Of a DNA stretch of 64,000 bases, positions 1 to 8,210 are shown in pieces. Made by a program: the position numbers and the translations under genes. The stretch comes from DASQUK01 sp963717085 (GTDB taxonomy: Bacteria; Actinomycetota; Acidimicrobiia; Acidimicrobiales; VFJN01), in assembly GCA_963717085.1 (NCBI GenBank), contig CAVQVM010000020.1, positions 124,001 to 188,000 of the forward strand, in the 5' to 3' direction. The notes under the pieces are model-generated. The model was not told the DNA's origin and did no database searches. It saw only the letters and a program-made list of their open reading frames with translations. Position 1 is the stretch's first letter, and each line of letters opens with the position of its first letter.

Positions 1-23
1 GGCGATCAGCAGGGGGAGCGGTG

Positions 24-1250
24 TCATGTCCCCTTCCGATCGGCCGGATCTGACGACGCATCCGCGGTGTGGCTCGTCGCGCCGGCTCCTCCAGCCGCCC
101 AGACGGCTACATCCGGGCGGCGCGCCGGGCGGGTGGGATGGGCCACACACCTGCGGCCGACCGCCAGCGGCCGGGTGGCGATCGCATGCCCGGGCCCGGC
201 GATGACCTCGGCAACCTCCGCCACCAGCCGGGCGCCGCTCGCGCCCCGGACGACGCGCACCAAGAGGTCGAGGGCGCCGAGGACCTGCTCGCGCACGGCC
301 GCGAGGGGCAGATCGATGGAGCCCATCAGCGCCATTGTCTCGATGCGGCGGAGCGCGTCGGCGGTGCCGTTGGCGTGGACCGTGGACAGCGACCCGTCAT
401 GTCCGGTGTTCATCGCCTGGAGCATGTCGAGCGCCTCAGCACCGCGAACCTCGCCGACGACGATGCGGTCGGGCCGCATGCGCAGCGCAGCGCGGACGAG
501 CTCGCGGACCCCGACGGCGGCTAGGCCATCGGGGCTCGCCGGGCGGGTCTCCAGGCGGACGACATGCTCGCCGGGGAGCCGAAGCTCGGCCGTGTCCTCG
601 ACGGTGACGACGCGCTCGCCGAACGCCAAATGACCGCACAGGGCGTTGAGCAGCGTGGTCTTGCCCGCACCCGTGCCCCCGCAGACGACCATGTTGAGGC
701 CGGCGTCGACGGCGGCCGCCAGCAGGTCGGCGACGCCGGGCGAACAGAACTCGCCGAGGGGTATGGCGGCGGCACCGAAGCGACGGATGGTCACGGCGGG
801 GCCGTCGACAGCCAGCGGGGGCAGCACCACGTGGACCCGCGACCCGTCGGGGAGGCGAGCGTCGACGACTGGGTTCATTCGGTCGGCTCGCAGGCCCAGG
901 GGCGCCACCACCCGCTCGACGAGCAGGTCGATTGCGGGTCGATCGAGCTCTAGGGGCGTGCGCTCGAGCCGGCCCGCTCGTTCGACCCACACCGGGCCCG
1001 GGCCGTTGACGAGGACGTCGTTCACTCGCGGGTCGGCGAGCAGTGGCTCCAGCGGCCCCAAACCGCCGATTCGCGCTCGTACCCGAGACACGACCCCGGC
1101 CACCTGATCCGCCCCGAGCAGCGGGGCCTCCTTGCGCACGAGGTCGGCCAGAGCCGGATCGTCGAGCAGTCGGTCGGTCGCCGACACGAGCACCCGGCGA
1201 TGCACGCGGGCGTCGAGCTCGACGACATCGGTCCGCCGGTCACGCGGCAT
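24..1250 (-). CDS. tadA: Tad/CpaF-type secretion ATPase
   Basis: Cytoplasmic hexameric ATPase that powers assembly of Flp-type pili or a related secretion machine. From ATG 1250 the protein has 408 aa. Walker A GGTGAGKT lies near residues 191-198, the Walker B-like VVGEVRG near 264-270, followed by the TadA-typical stretch GHDGSLSTVHAN. I chose 1250 because it follows a purine-rich ribosome site (GGAGCGAGGG) and overlaps the end of the upstream CpaE-like gene by 11 bases, which implies coupling. The last ~55 residues form an Arg/Pro/Ala-rich tail. Partner genes (TadB/TadC, pilins) would lie beyond the left edge. Family assignment is firm; pilus versus secretion role is inferred. Confidence 0.92.
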   Translation of the reverse strand: MPRDRRTDVVELDARVHRRVLVSATDRLLDDPALADLVRKEAPLLGADQVAGVVSRVRARIGGLGPLEPLLADPRVNDVLVNGPGPVWVERAGRLERTPLELDRPAIDLLVERVVAPLGLRADRMNPVVDARLPDGSRVHVVLPPLAVDGPAVTIRRFGAAAIPLGEFCSPGVADLLAAAVDAGLNMVVCGGTGAGKTTLLNALCGHLAFGERVVTVEDTAELRLPGEHVVRLETRPASPDGLAAVGVRELVRAALRMRPDRIVVGEVRGAEALDMLQAMNTGHDGSLSTVHANGTADALRRIETMALMGSIDLPLAAVREQVLGALDLLVRVVRGASGARLVAEVAEVIAGPGHAIATRPLAVGRRCVAHPTRPARRPDVAVWAAGGAGATSHTADASSDPADRKGT

Positions 1251-1884
1251 GGCGCAGCCCTCGCTCCAACGATCGGGGCAGGCGCCCCGCCATGAGCCCG
1301 GAGTCGACGGCGCGTGCAACCGCGGGGTCGGCCTCGATCTCGGCCCGCACGGGCGCGCCGACGGCGGACTCGACGTCGTGGCGTGACAGCGTGCGGCCTG
1401 GCTCGCGGATCATCACGACCTCGGACGGCCGCAAGGGCGATGCCAGCGCGCGTCGCAGTGCCAGGTAGCACGGCCGGATGACCAGGATGGATCGCTGGGC
1501 GCCGCCGGCCACGGCCGCCGCCACCCGCTCGGTCGTGCCGCAGTCGACCACGACCGGTCGCGGCCCGCGGTCGAGCAGCGAGGCCAACACGGGCGCCCGA
1601 TCGGGCACGAGCACCCCGGCGCCGCGGGGCAGGAGCGCGAGGCCAGGGCACGCCTGGACCTCGAGGCGCGCCAATCCGTCGGCGGGCACGTCGTCGCCGG
1701 CCGCGAGCCAGCCGGCGAGGCCCGGGCCGTCGGGTTCGGACAAGCCGAGGACCGCCGGACCGTCGCCGGCCAGATCGGCCAGCACGACGCCGGGACCGCC
1801 GCGGCGCGCGACGAGAAGCGCAAGCGATGCGGCGACGACCGTGGTGCCGACGCCGCCCTTGACCGACCAGCAGGCGACGAGCAT
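1240..1884 (-). CDS. CpaE/Ssd-like MinD-type ATPase of the Tad locus
   Basis: Protein of 214 aa beginning with a deviant Walker A, WSVKGGVGTTVVA, near residues 5-17, as in CpaE and the mycobacterial septum-site protein Ssd (Rv3660c). Such proteins position Tad machinery or affect septation. ATG 1884 is preceded by GGAGG at a good distance. The longer reading frame upstream lacks a ribosome site. It is the first gene of an operon with the TadA ATPase and is read from the strong promoter at 1978-2007. The order HAD phosphatase / Ssd / TadA matches Rv3661-Rv3660c-Rv3659c in mycobacteria (established synteny, recalled rather than searched). Confidence 0.8.
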   Translation of the reverse strand: MLVACWSVKGGVGTTVVAASLALLVARRGGPGVVLADLAGDGPAVLGLSEPDGPGLAGWLAAGDDVPADGLARLEVQACPGLALLPRGAGVLVPDRAPVLASLLDRGPRPVVVDCGTTERVAAAVAGGAQRSILVIRPCYLALRRALASPLRPSEVVMIREPGRTLSRHDVESAVGAPVRAEIEADPAVARAVDSGLMAGRLPRSLERGLRHAA

Positions 1885-1977
1885 GAGGAGACCTCCACGA
1901 CGAAGGAGCACTGAGGGGAGGTCGAGAGGCGCCCGGTGGCCGGCGTGCCACACAGCCAGCTGGGAGCAAGATCAGGA

Positions 1978-2007
1978 AGGATACATAAAATGGCTTGGAG
2001 ATGTCAA
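1978..2007 (-). promoter_or_regulatory. Consensus housekeeping promoter for the Tad operon
   Basis: Read on the minus strand, TTGACA (2002-2007) and TATCCT (1978-1983) are separated by 18 bases. It sits in a conspicuously A/T-rich island (about 1968-2056), which may act as an UP element. Transcription would start near 1970, leaving an ~85-base leader before the CpaE-like gene. Confidence 0.65.
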
Positions 2008-2112
2008 TAGACCAGGGCAAGTAACTAAAATTCACTCAATGGCATTAGAGAGCCGTTGACGACCTGAGCGCCCCCGACGGATCAAGCTGCTCCGCCGTTA
2101 GCGTCGCCAGCC

Positions 2113-3045
2113 GTGACTCTGCGCTCCGCAGCCTTCTTCGACCTCGACAAGACGGTGATCGCCAAGGCCTCGATGGTGGCGTTCAGCGGTCCCTTGCACC
2201 GCGCCGGGCTGCTCTCGCGTCGGATGCTGCTCCGGGCCGCCTGGGGCCAGCTCGTCTACGCCCAGTTCGGCGCGACACCCGCCAAGCTCGACAAGATGCG
2301 CGATTCGGTGCTGCGGCTGACGCGCGGGTGGGACCAGGCCGAGATCAGCGCCATCGTGCGCGAGACGCTTGTGGACGTGGTCGAACCCATTGTCTTCGAC
2401 GAGGCCCTCGATCTCATCCGTGAGCACCGGGACGCCGGCCGCAAGGTGTTCATCGTGTCGGCCTCGCCCGAGGAGATCGTCGCACCGCTCGCGCAGTTCC
2501 TTGGCGTCGACGAGGCACTAGCGACACGCGCCGAACTCGACGCCGACGGCCGCTACACGGGGCGGACCGAGCGCTATTGCTACGGGCCCGAGAAGGTGGC
2601 GGCGATGGAGGATGCGGCCCGGCGAGACGGCATCGAGCTGTCCGCGTCGTATGCGTACAGCGACTCGGCCACCGACCTGCCGATGCTCGAGGCCGTTGGC
2701 CACCCGGTGGCGGTGAACCCCGATCGTGAGTTGCTCCGGGCCGCGCGTGCCCGGGACTGGGACGTGCAGCGGTTCACCCGTCGCGTTCCCCTGCGCGAGC
2801 GGGTCCCCATGCCCGCCCCGCGGCACGCCGCCCTCGGTGGGGGCGCAGTCGTGCTGGCGTTGGCCGCGGGCTTCGCCGCCCGCTGGCTGTGGGACCGGCG
2901 CAAGCCCGCACCTCCGGCACCCGCTGGTTGGGCCCTGCTAGGCGCCGCGAGCCAGCGGCTGGCTCGCGGCCGGGCCCGTGCCACCGCTGTTAGGCGGAGC
3001 GCACCTTCTTGGCCGCGATCGTTGCCAGGACGACGAGAGCGATGA
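2113..3045 (+). CDS. HAD-IB family phosphatase (SerB-like) with C-terminal membrane segment
   Basis: Haloacid-dehalogenase hydrolase of 310 aa starting at GTG 2113. The catalytic motif FDLDKTV is at residues ~9-15, a motif II region FIVSAS near 115, and motif III/IV features (GPEKVAAM and YSDSATDLPML) near 160-195. A hydrophobic stretch with GAVVLALAAGFAARWLW near 240-260 could anchor it. It is divergent from the CpaE-like/TadA operon, the arrangement seen for Rv3661. Substrate is unknown: family members dephosphorylate phosphoserine or small phosphomonoesters. The last ~25 residues overlap a tiny antisense ORF and look unstructured. Confidence 0.85.
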   Translation: MTLRSAAFFDLDKTVIAKASMVAFSGPLHRAGLLSRRMLLRAAWGQLVYAQFGATPAKLDKMRDSVLRLTRGWDQAEISAIVRETLVDVVEPIVFDEALDLIREHRDAGRKVFIVSASPEEIVAPLAQFLGVDEALATRAELDADGRYTGRTERYCYGPEKVAAMEDAARRDGIELSASYAYSDSATDLPMLEAVGHPVAVNPDRELLRAARARDWDVQRFTRRVPLRERVPMPAPRHAALGGGAVVLALAAGFAARWLWDRRKPAPPAPAGWALLGAASQRLARGRARATAVRRSAPSWPRSLPGRRER

Positions 3046-3064
3046 GCAGCAGAAGCTTCTTCAT
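2990..3064 (-). CDS. 24-aa single-span membrane micropeptide
   Basis: ATG 3064 to TAA 2990 encodes 24 residues: a start MKKLLLLIALVVLA, then a basic end AAKKVRS. This is a textbook lysine-flanked single transmembrane helix and resembles the very small conserved membrane proteins seen in actinobacterial genomes. It runs antisense to the last codons of the HAD gene. No convincing ribosome site is visible just upstream, which lowers confidence. No function can be assigned. Confidence 0.45.
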   Translation of the reverse strand: MKKLLLLIALVVLATIAAKKVRSA

Positions 3065-3246
3065 AGATGGGATGGTAGCGAGTCCCGTGGGGTCCGCCCG
3101 ACAGGCTGCGTGGCGCCCCCGGCCAAAGCTCTAAGGTCATCGCCCATGAGTCTGCTGGGGCCATGCGTATCGTTCGACCGCGGTCGCCCCATGTCCGGAC
3201 GCAACGAGGTTCTGCGAGCACGGCTGGTGCACGCCGGGACGTGGCG

Positions 3247-4983
3247 ATGCGGTCCCGGCGGCGGCCGAAGGGCGCAGGGGTGACTGCCCAACGGCCCTTC
3301 GTGCCGTTGCACCGGCAGCTCGAAGCGCGAGCCATCGGTCGGCGCACCCACCAGACGTTCCTGTTCGCCGGCCTCACCGGCGTCGTGGTCGGCCTCGCCG
3401 TCCTGGTCATCGAGCGCGTCACCATCGGCGGGTTGTTCGATCGCCTGGCGGACCGGCCGCTGTGGCTGCAGGCGTTTGCCCCCGGTGTCGGCCTGTTGAT
3501 CGCCTACCTCTGCCTGCGCTGGATCGCCCAGGGCAAGTCGCCATCGACGACCGACGAGTACGTGCGCAGCTTCCACGAGGAGGCGCACGAGCACATGTCG
3601 ACCCGGCCTGTCCTCGGCCGGGTCCTCGCCAGCATCGCCACCATCGGCTACGGCGGGGCGCTCGGTCTCGAAGGACCGTCCATCTATGCCGGCTCCACGA
3701 TCGGGTCGACCATCCAGCGGCGGTTCGCGCGCTTCTTCTCCCGCGAGGACGCCAAGCTGCTGCTCGTTGCCGGAGCGGCCGCGGGCGTCTCGGCCATCTT
3801 CAAGGCGCCGGCCACCGGTGCGTTGTTCGCCATCGAGGTGCCGTACCGCGCCGACATCGCACGCCGAAACGTGCTGCCCGCGATGGTGGCGTCGGCGGCG
3901 GCCTACGTGACGTTCGCCGCCATCGACGGCACCGATCCCATCCTCCCCGTGGCGAATGGGTCACCATTCGACTGGCGTGACCTGGGCGGCGCGCTTGCCG
4001 TGGGCGTGGTGTGCGGGCTGGGCGCCCGGCTGTTCAGCACCGCGGTTCGGGCGCTCCGCGATCGGCGGATCGCCGAAGTCCCGATCGGCCTGCGGATCCT
4101 CGCCGCCGGCGCGGCCCTCGTCGCCTTCGCCTACCTGGCCGAGGCGGTCGCGGACGCGCCGCTCACGCTCGGCCCCGGCTACGACGTGATCCGTTGGGCG
4201 ACCGATCCGAGCCTGGCCCAATGGCTGGTCCTCACGCTGCTCGTGCTTCGGGTCGGCGCGGTGCTGGCGACACTGGGCGGCGGCGGCGCGGGTGGCCTCG
4301 TCATCCCTCTGGTGGTGCTGGGCGCCCTCACCGGCCGCTTCGCCAGCGGCGCGTTCGGGATGGCCGACAGCGACCTGTTGCTGGTGGTGGGCATGGCGGC
4401 GTTCCTCGGGGCCGGGTACCGGACGCCCCTGGCGGCGATCATGTTCGTGGCCGAGACGACGGGACACCCTGCCTTCGTGGTGCCGGCGCTGGTAGCCACG
4501 GCGGCATCACAGCTCCTGGTCGGGGACTCGTCGGTGTCCGACCACCAGCGGGCCGGGCGCCTGGGACATCTGGAGAGGCGCTTCGAGCTCCCGATCAGCG
4601 CGGTGCTCGAGACCGACGTGCGCACGGTGCCCCCCGACGCCACCATCGAGGAGTTCCTCACCGTCCACCTCGTGGGCTATCGCCAGCGAGCGGTCCCGGT
4701 GGTCGACGACGCGAACCGCTATCTCGGGCTCATGGCCCTGGACGAGGTGGTGACGATTCGGCGGGAGGCGTGGGCCACCACCGAGATCCGCACCATCGCC
4801 AACGTCGCTGCGCCGCGCGGGCGCACCACGTGGTTGGTGCGCGACGCCGTGCAGGCCATGGAGGGAGGCGACGCCGACGTGCTCGCCGTGGTGGACGGCG
4901 ACGACCGATTCGTCGGCGTGGTCACCACGGACGAGGTCCTCCGACTGGACGAGATCCTCGAGCGGACCAACGGCGCGCGCTGA
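3247..4983 (+). CDS. ClC-family chloride channel/antiporter with C-terminal CBS pair
   Basis: Integral membrane protein with ~10 hydrophobic segments (residues ~30-440) followed by two CBS domains (~445-575). The ClC signature GLEGPSIYAGS provides the gating glutamate, so an H+/Cl- exchange type is plausible. The selectivity GSGIP motif is not obvious: the equivalent region reads EEAHEHMSTRPVLG, as in the ClC-CBS subgroup. Start is uncertain: ATG 3247 and GTG 3280 are both in frame, and GTG 3280 has GAAGGG at reasonable spacing. The gene stands alone and is followed by hairpins. CBS domains suggest regulation by adenine nucleotides (family knowledge). Confidence 0.88.
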   Translation: MRSRRRPKGAGVTAQRPFVPLHRQLEARAIGRRTHQTFLFAGLTGVVVGLAVLVIERVTIGGLFDRLADRPLWLQAFAPGVGLLIAYLCLRWIAQGKSPSTTDEYVRSFHEEAHEHMSTRPVLGRVLASIATIGYGGALGLEGPSIYAGSTIGSTIQRRFARFFSREDAKLLLVAGAAAGVSAIFKAPATGALFAIEVPYRADIARRNVLPAMVASAAAYVTFAAIDGTDPILPVANGSPFDWRDLGGALAVGVVCGLGARLFSTAVRALRDRRIAEVPIGLRILAAGAALVAFAYLAEAVADAPLTLGPGYDVIRWATDPSLAQWLVLTLLVLRVGAVLATLGGGGAGGLVIPLVVLGALTGRFASGAFGMADSDLLLVVGMAAFLGAGYRTPLAAIMFVAETTGHPAFVVPALVATAASQLLVGDSSVSDHQRAGRLGHLERRFELPISAVLETDVRTVPPDATIEEFLTVHLVGYRQRAVPVVDDANRYLGLMALDEVVTIRREAWATTEIRTIANVAAPRGRTTWLVRDAVQAMEGGDADVLAVVDGDDRFVGVVTTDEVLRLDEILERTNGAR

Positions 4984-4984
4984 G

Positions 4985-5062
4985 GGTTTCGTTCCGAAAC
5001 CGGAGGTTGCGGAACGACACTTTGGTCGCCGCCTGTCGACGGTGGGGGCTCCGGCAGGAGCC
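4985..5062. terminator. Two hairpins between convergent genes
   Basis: Right after the ClC stop, GGTTTCG and CGAAACC form a 7-bp stem with a 3-base loop (4985-5001). A second stem, GGCTCC/GGAGCC with a 4-base loop, lies at 5047-5062. Neither has a U tract, usual for high-GC actinobacteria. They separate the ClC gene from the converging sigma-factor gene. Confidence 0.5.
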
Positions 5063-5136
5063 TCTGCCCTCCACACCCCCCGCCGGGCGCGTGCTTCAGG
5101 ACTTCGTGTTCGCAGCCAAAGGCCGGAAATCGATCC

Positions 5137-6162
5137 TCAGACTGCGAGCAGGTCGCGGGCGCCCGTGTCGGACGACGGGTGGCGCAGCTTCGACATCGCC
5201 CGCGCCTCGATCTGACGGATTCGCTCGCGGGTGAGGTTGAAGTGCTCGCCGACCTCTTCGAGCGTGCGGGGTTCGCCGCGGTCGAGCCCGAAGCGCAGCT
5301 TCAGGATCTCGCGCTCGCGCTCGTCGAGCGGTGCCAGCAAGCGGTTGATCTCCTCGGGCAGCAACGCCGTCGCCGCCACCTCGAACGGCGACTCCGCCGA
5401 CCGGTCCTCGACGACGTCGCCCAGCTCCGCGTCGCCGTCCTCACGGAGCGGCTCGGACAGCGACAGGGGCTCGGCGGCGAACCGCAGGGCCTCCGTCACC
5501 TTGTCCTCGGGCATCTCGACCTCGGCCGAGAGCTCGGCCAGGGTGGCGGGACGACCGAGCTTCAGCTCGAGCCGGGCCCGCGCCTTCTGTAGCCGGGCGA
5601 GCGTGTCGCCGGCGTGGACCGGCAGCCTGATCGTGCGGCCGGTGTTGGCGATGCCCCGGGTGATCGCCTGCCGGATCCACCACGTGGCGTACGTCGAGAA
5701 CTTGAAACCCTTGCGCCAGTCGAACTTCTCGACCGCGTGCATCAGGCCGAGGTTGCCCTCCTGGATCAGATCGAGCAGCGGCAAGCCCGACGCCTGATAC
5801 TTCTTGGCGATCGACACGACCAGTCGCAGGTTCGACTGCACGAAGGTGCGCTCGGCGTCCTCGCCGTCGCGAGCGCAGCGCCGCAGCTCACGCTTGCGGC
5901 CGGGCGACAGCGTGCCCGCACCGGCTTCGAGGTCGACGCGGGCCGCGTTGCCGGCCTCGATCGCCTGAGCGAGGCGCACCTCGTCGTCCTTGGTGAGCAG
6001 CGGGTACTGCCCGATGTCGGTGAGGTACAGCCGAACGAGATCTTCCTCGTCGCGCTCTACACGCTCCTTGGGCAACGGTTGTTCCTTCTCGCCTGTCGCT
6101 TCGGTGAGTGGGGAGCCCAACGCCCTCTCGCTCAGAGCGATGCATGTGGCGGCGGAGCTCAA
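5137..6162 (-). CDS. RNA polymerase sigma-70 factor, primary/group 2 type
   Basis: Sigma factor of up to 341 aa with region 1.2 (DLVRLYLTDIGQYPLLT), region 2 with NLRLVVSIAKKY and the -10-recognition stretch FSTYATWWIRQAITR, region 3, and region 4 ending in RERIRQIEARAMSKLRHP. The long region 1.1 of SigA is lacking, so it fits HrdB/SigB-like group 1 or 2 sigmas. All plausible starts are TTG: 6162 gives the longest form, while TTG 6075 has AAGGA eight bases upstream and would give ~312 aa. Divergent from the ECF sigma gene, with 231 bases between. It may be an alternative principal sigma; the main rpoD need not be this gene. Confidence 0.92.
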   Translation of the reverse strand: MSSAATCIALSERALGSPLTEATGEKEQPLPKERVERDEEDLVRLYLTDIGQYPLLTKDDEVRLAQAIEAGNAARVDLEAGAGTLSPGRKRELRRCARDGEDAERTFVQSNLRLVVSIAKKYQASGLPLLDLIQEGNLGLMHAVEKFDWRKGFKFSTYATWWIRQAITRGIANTGRTIRLPVHAGDTLARLQKARARLELKLGRPATLAELSAEVEMPEDKVTEALRFAAEPLSLSEPLREDGDAELGDVVEDRSAESPFEVAATALLPEEINRLLAPLDEREREILKLRFGLDRGEPRTLEEVGEHFNLTRERIRQIEARAMSKLRHPSSDTGARDLLAV

Positions 6163-6393
6163 TGCACCGGAGAACCCGGAGCGCCGTTCACGATACCGGG
6201 ACGGTCAAGGCTGACCACCGTCGCGGCGCGATTCGTCCGCAGCAGCTCGTCGCAGCCTACGCAATGTGTTTCTCGACGACAGCCCGCGCTCATTCGCTAA
6301 GGTGCCCGCTCGGGGGGAGGTAGCCCGCTGGAACCGTCAATGGCACACACACCGATCGCGCCCATGATCTGAGTTATCGGGGAGGCCAACGGG

Positions 6394-7002
6394 GTGCTCA
6401 TCCACACACGGACTCAACCTGCCGGCGCGACGACCGTCAACGTCACACGCCAGCGTGGGCCGGAACTGGGTCGCCTCGTCTCGGAGGCCCGGCAGGGTTC
6501 GATCAAGGCCTTCGACGACATCTACCGCTCACTGGCCGGCCAGGTGGCCTCGTATCTCCGGTGGCACCGCGCCACCGATCCGGACGGCCTCACGAACGAC
6601 GTGTTCGCCCAGGTGCATCGCAATCTCCCGCGGTTCGAGGGGGACGAGCACGGTTTCCGGTCGTGGGTGTTCACGATCGCCCACCACCGCATGATCGACG
6701 ACCGGCGCCGGGCCAATCGCCAGCCGCAGCTGCAGGACGACCTGGGCGTCGAGGAGCACATGGGATTGGGTGACGTCGAGGACGACGCGTTCGCCGTGCT
6801 CGCGCACGATCGCGTGCGCGACCTGTTGACGGTGCTGTCCCCGGACCAGCGGGATGTGGTCCTGCTGCGCATCATCGCCGACCTGTCCGTGGAAGAGGTT
6901 GCCCGCATGCTCGACAAGCGGGAGGGCGCCATCAAGGCCCTCCAGCACCGTGCGCTGGGCACCCTTCGTCGCCATCTCGATCGCATGGCGGGAGCGGCGT
7001 AG
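6394..7002 (+). CDS. ECF-type RNA polymerase sigma factor
   Basis: A 202-aa two-domain sigma factor: sigma-2 with DIYRSLAGQVASYLR and FRSWVFTIAHHRMIDDRRR (about 45-115), and sigma-4 with LSPDQRDVVLLRIIADLS and VARMLDKREGAIKALQHRA (about 140-190). GTG 6394 follows GGGGAGG. The next gene, 58 bases downstream, encodes a single-span protein with a cytoplasmic head and a very long Thr/Asp-rich outer tail, fitting an anti-sigma partner. The regulon is unknown. Confidence 0.9.
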   Translation: MLIHTRTQPAGATTVNVTRQRGPELGRLVSEARQGSIKAFDDIYRSLAGQVASYLRWHRATDPDGLTNDVFAQVHRNLPRFEGDEHGFRSWVFTIAHHRMIDDRRRANRQPQLQDDLGVEEHMGLGDVEDDAFAVLAHDRVRDLLTVLSPDQRDVVLLRIIADLSVEEVARMLDKREGAIKALQHRALGTLRRHLDRMAGAA

Positions 7003-7060
7003 CCTCTTCGCTCGCTCATAGGCATATCCCAAGCACGAAGCGTGGCGTTCACCTGATCAG

Positions 7061-8047
7061 ATGGGTGATCTCAGTGAACGTGACGTGGAGGATGTCCTCG
7101 GGGGCGTGCAGCCGCCGGGCCGTGACGACCTCGCGCCCGTCGTTGAGCTGACCACCTGGTTGCACGTGAGTCGCGAGATCGAGCCGCCGCCGGCCATGCG
7201 CGACGACCTGTTCTGCCAGATCGAGGACGGCCTGCGGATCTACCAGCGGTCGTCGCGACGCACGCCGGCGCATCTGCGGCACCGCCGCACGACCACGCGT
7301 CGAGTGCGCGAGACGCTGGCGGGTTCCGGGCGGCCGATCGTCAGCGTCGCGGCCGCCGCCGCCCTGCTCGTCGGTGTCATCCTGGCGGTGCGGGCGGGCG
7401 GTCCGGCGCACGAGCCGTCGGCGTTCGTCTCGCCCGCGGCTCGGGGTCTCCCCGGAACCGGGGCGGACGCCACCACAACCACCACGACCGCACCCACGAC
7501 GACATCGCCGCCGACCAGCGCGCCCGAGCCCGTGGCACCTGCCGACGCCGGCTCGACCGTCGGCGACTCCGAGCAATCGACGACCGCCGACGGGACGACG
7601 GAGTCGCCCACGTCGACCACCGACGTGCGGACGCGCGGGCCGCAGTCCGGGGACGATGATGCGACGCCGCCGACGACGGAGGAGCGCGGGCGCGAGCGAG
7701 ACGACGCCGCCGTCGATTCGAACGGGCCCGGAGGCCGCGTGCAGCCACCGCCGACGGCGGACGCCACCGACGACACGGGGGCGTGGAACCTGCCGCTGTC
7801 CGGCTGGGATTTCGACCTGTCCGATTGGGCCCAGGCCAAGGCCCTCTGGGCCGCCCTGGAGGCAGCGGAGAGGGGGGAACCGGGGGACCTGCGAGACGAT
7901 GCTGCCAGCGACGGGGACAGCGACGGCGATCAGCGGAACCACCGTCGCTCCGACGTCGGAGACGGCGAGCGCGAAGGCGGCGAGGACGGCATGAGCGAGC
8001 CCCAAGACGTTGGCGACGCTGAGCGGGAACGCAGCCCGTCCGACTAG
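7061..8047 (+). CDS. Putative membrane anti-sigma factor with long acidic/Thr-rich outer tail
   Basis: 328 aa, no recognised family. Residues 1-85 are a soluble cytoplasmic head, a single hydrophobic span (VSVAAAAALLVGVILAV) is near 91-108, and ~220 residues of low-complexity tail follow, first Thr/Pro-rich then Asp/Gly/Glu-rich, with an island NLPLSGWDFDLSDWAQAK near 245-262. Position directly behind an ECF sigma gene and the topology argue for an anti-sigma role (inference). No zinc-binding HxxxCxxC motif is visible in the head, so it would be a non-ZAS type. The stop codon falls inside the large palindrome that follows. Confidence 0.6.
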   Translation: MGDLSERDVEDVLGGVQPPGRDDLAPVVELTTWLHVSREIEPPPAMRDDLFCQIEDGLRIYQRSSRRTPAHLRHRRTTTRRVRETLAGSGRPIVSVAAAAALLVGVILAVRAGGPAHEPSAFVSPAARGLPGTGADATTTTTTAPTTTSPPTSAPEPVAPADAGSTVGDSEQSTTADGTTESPTSTTDVRTRGPQSGDDDATPPTTEERGRERDDAAVDSNGPGGRVQPPPTADATDDTGAWNLPLSGWDFDLSDWAQAKALWAALEAAERGEPGDLRDDAASDGDSDGDQRNHRRSDVGDGEREGGEDGMSEPQDVGDAERERSPSD

Positions 8048-8210
8048 TGGGGTGGCTCGCAGCACAGCGCCGGTAACCGCCGGCCAGCCGCACCGCTGGA
8101 CTGCGTCCTCGTCGTCGCCGCAGCTACGGCTGCGCCTTCCTCCTGCGTCCTTGCCAGCGGCACCGCTGACTCGCCGGTAACCGGGCGGGCGCTACGAGCC
8201 ACCCCACTAG
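8044..8210. repeat. 167-bp palindromic element between convergent genes
   Basis: Perfect 16-bp terminal inverted repeats CTAGTGGGGTGGCTCG (8044-8059) and its complement (8195-8210). Inside, CCGGTAACC-type blocks near 8070 and 8173 and CCGCTGG-type blocks near 8092 and 8155 extend the symmetry imperfectly. The stop codons of both converging genes lie in the terminal CTAG. It may be a two-way terminator, a MITE-like insertion, or both. Confidence 0.7.

Noticed and set aside
7470..7520. Short-period repeats as a possible CRISPR or microsatellite
   Set aside because: They are in-frame Thr codons of the anti-sigma-like tail, without repeat-spacer structure. No CRISPR array was seen anywhere.
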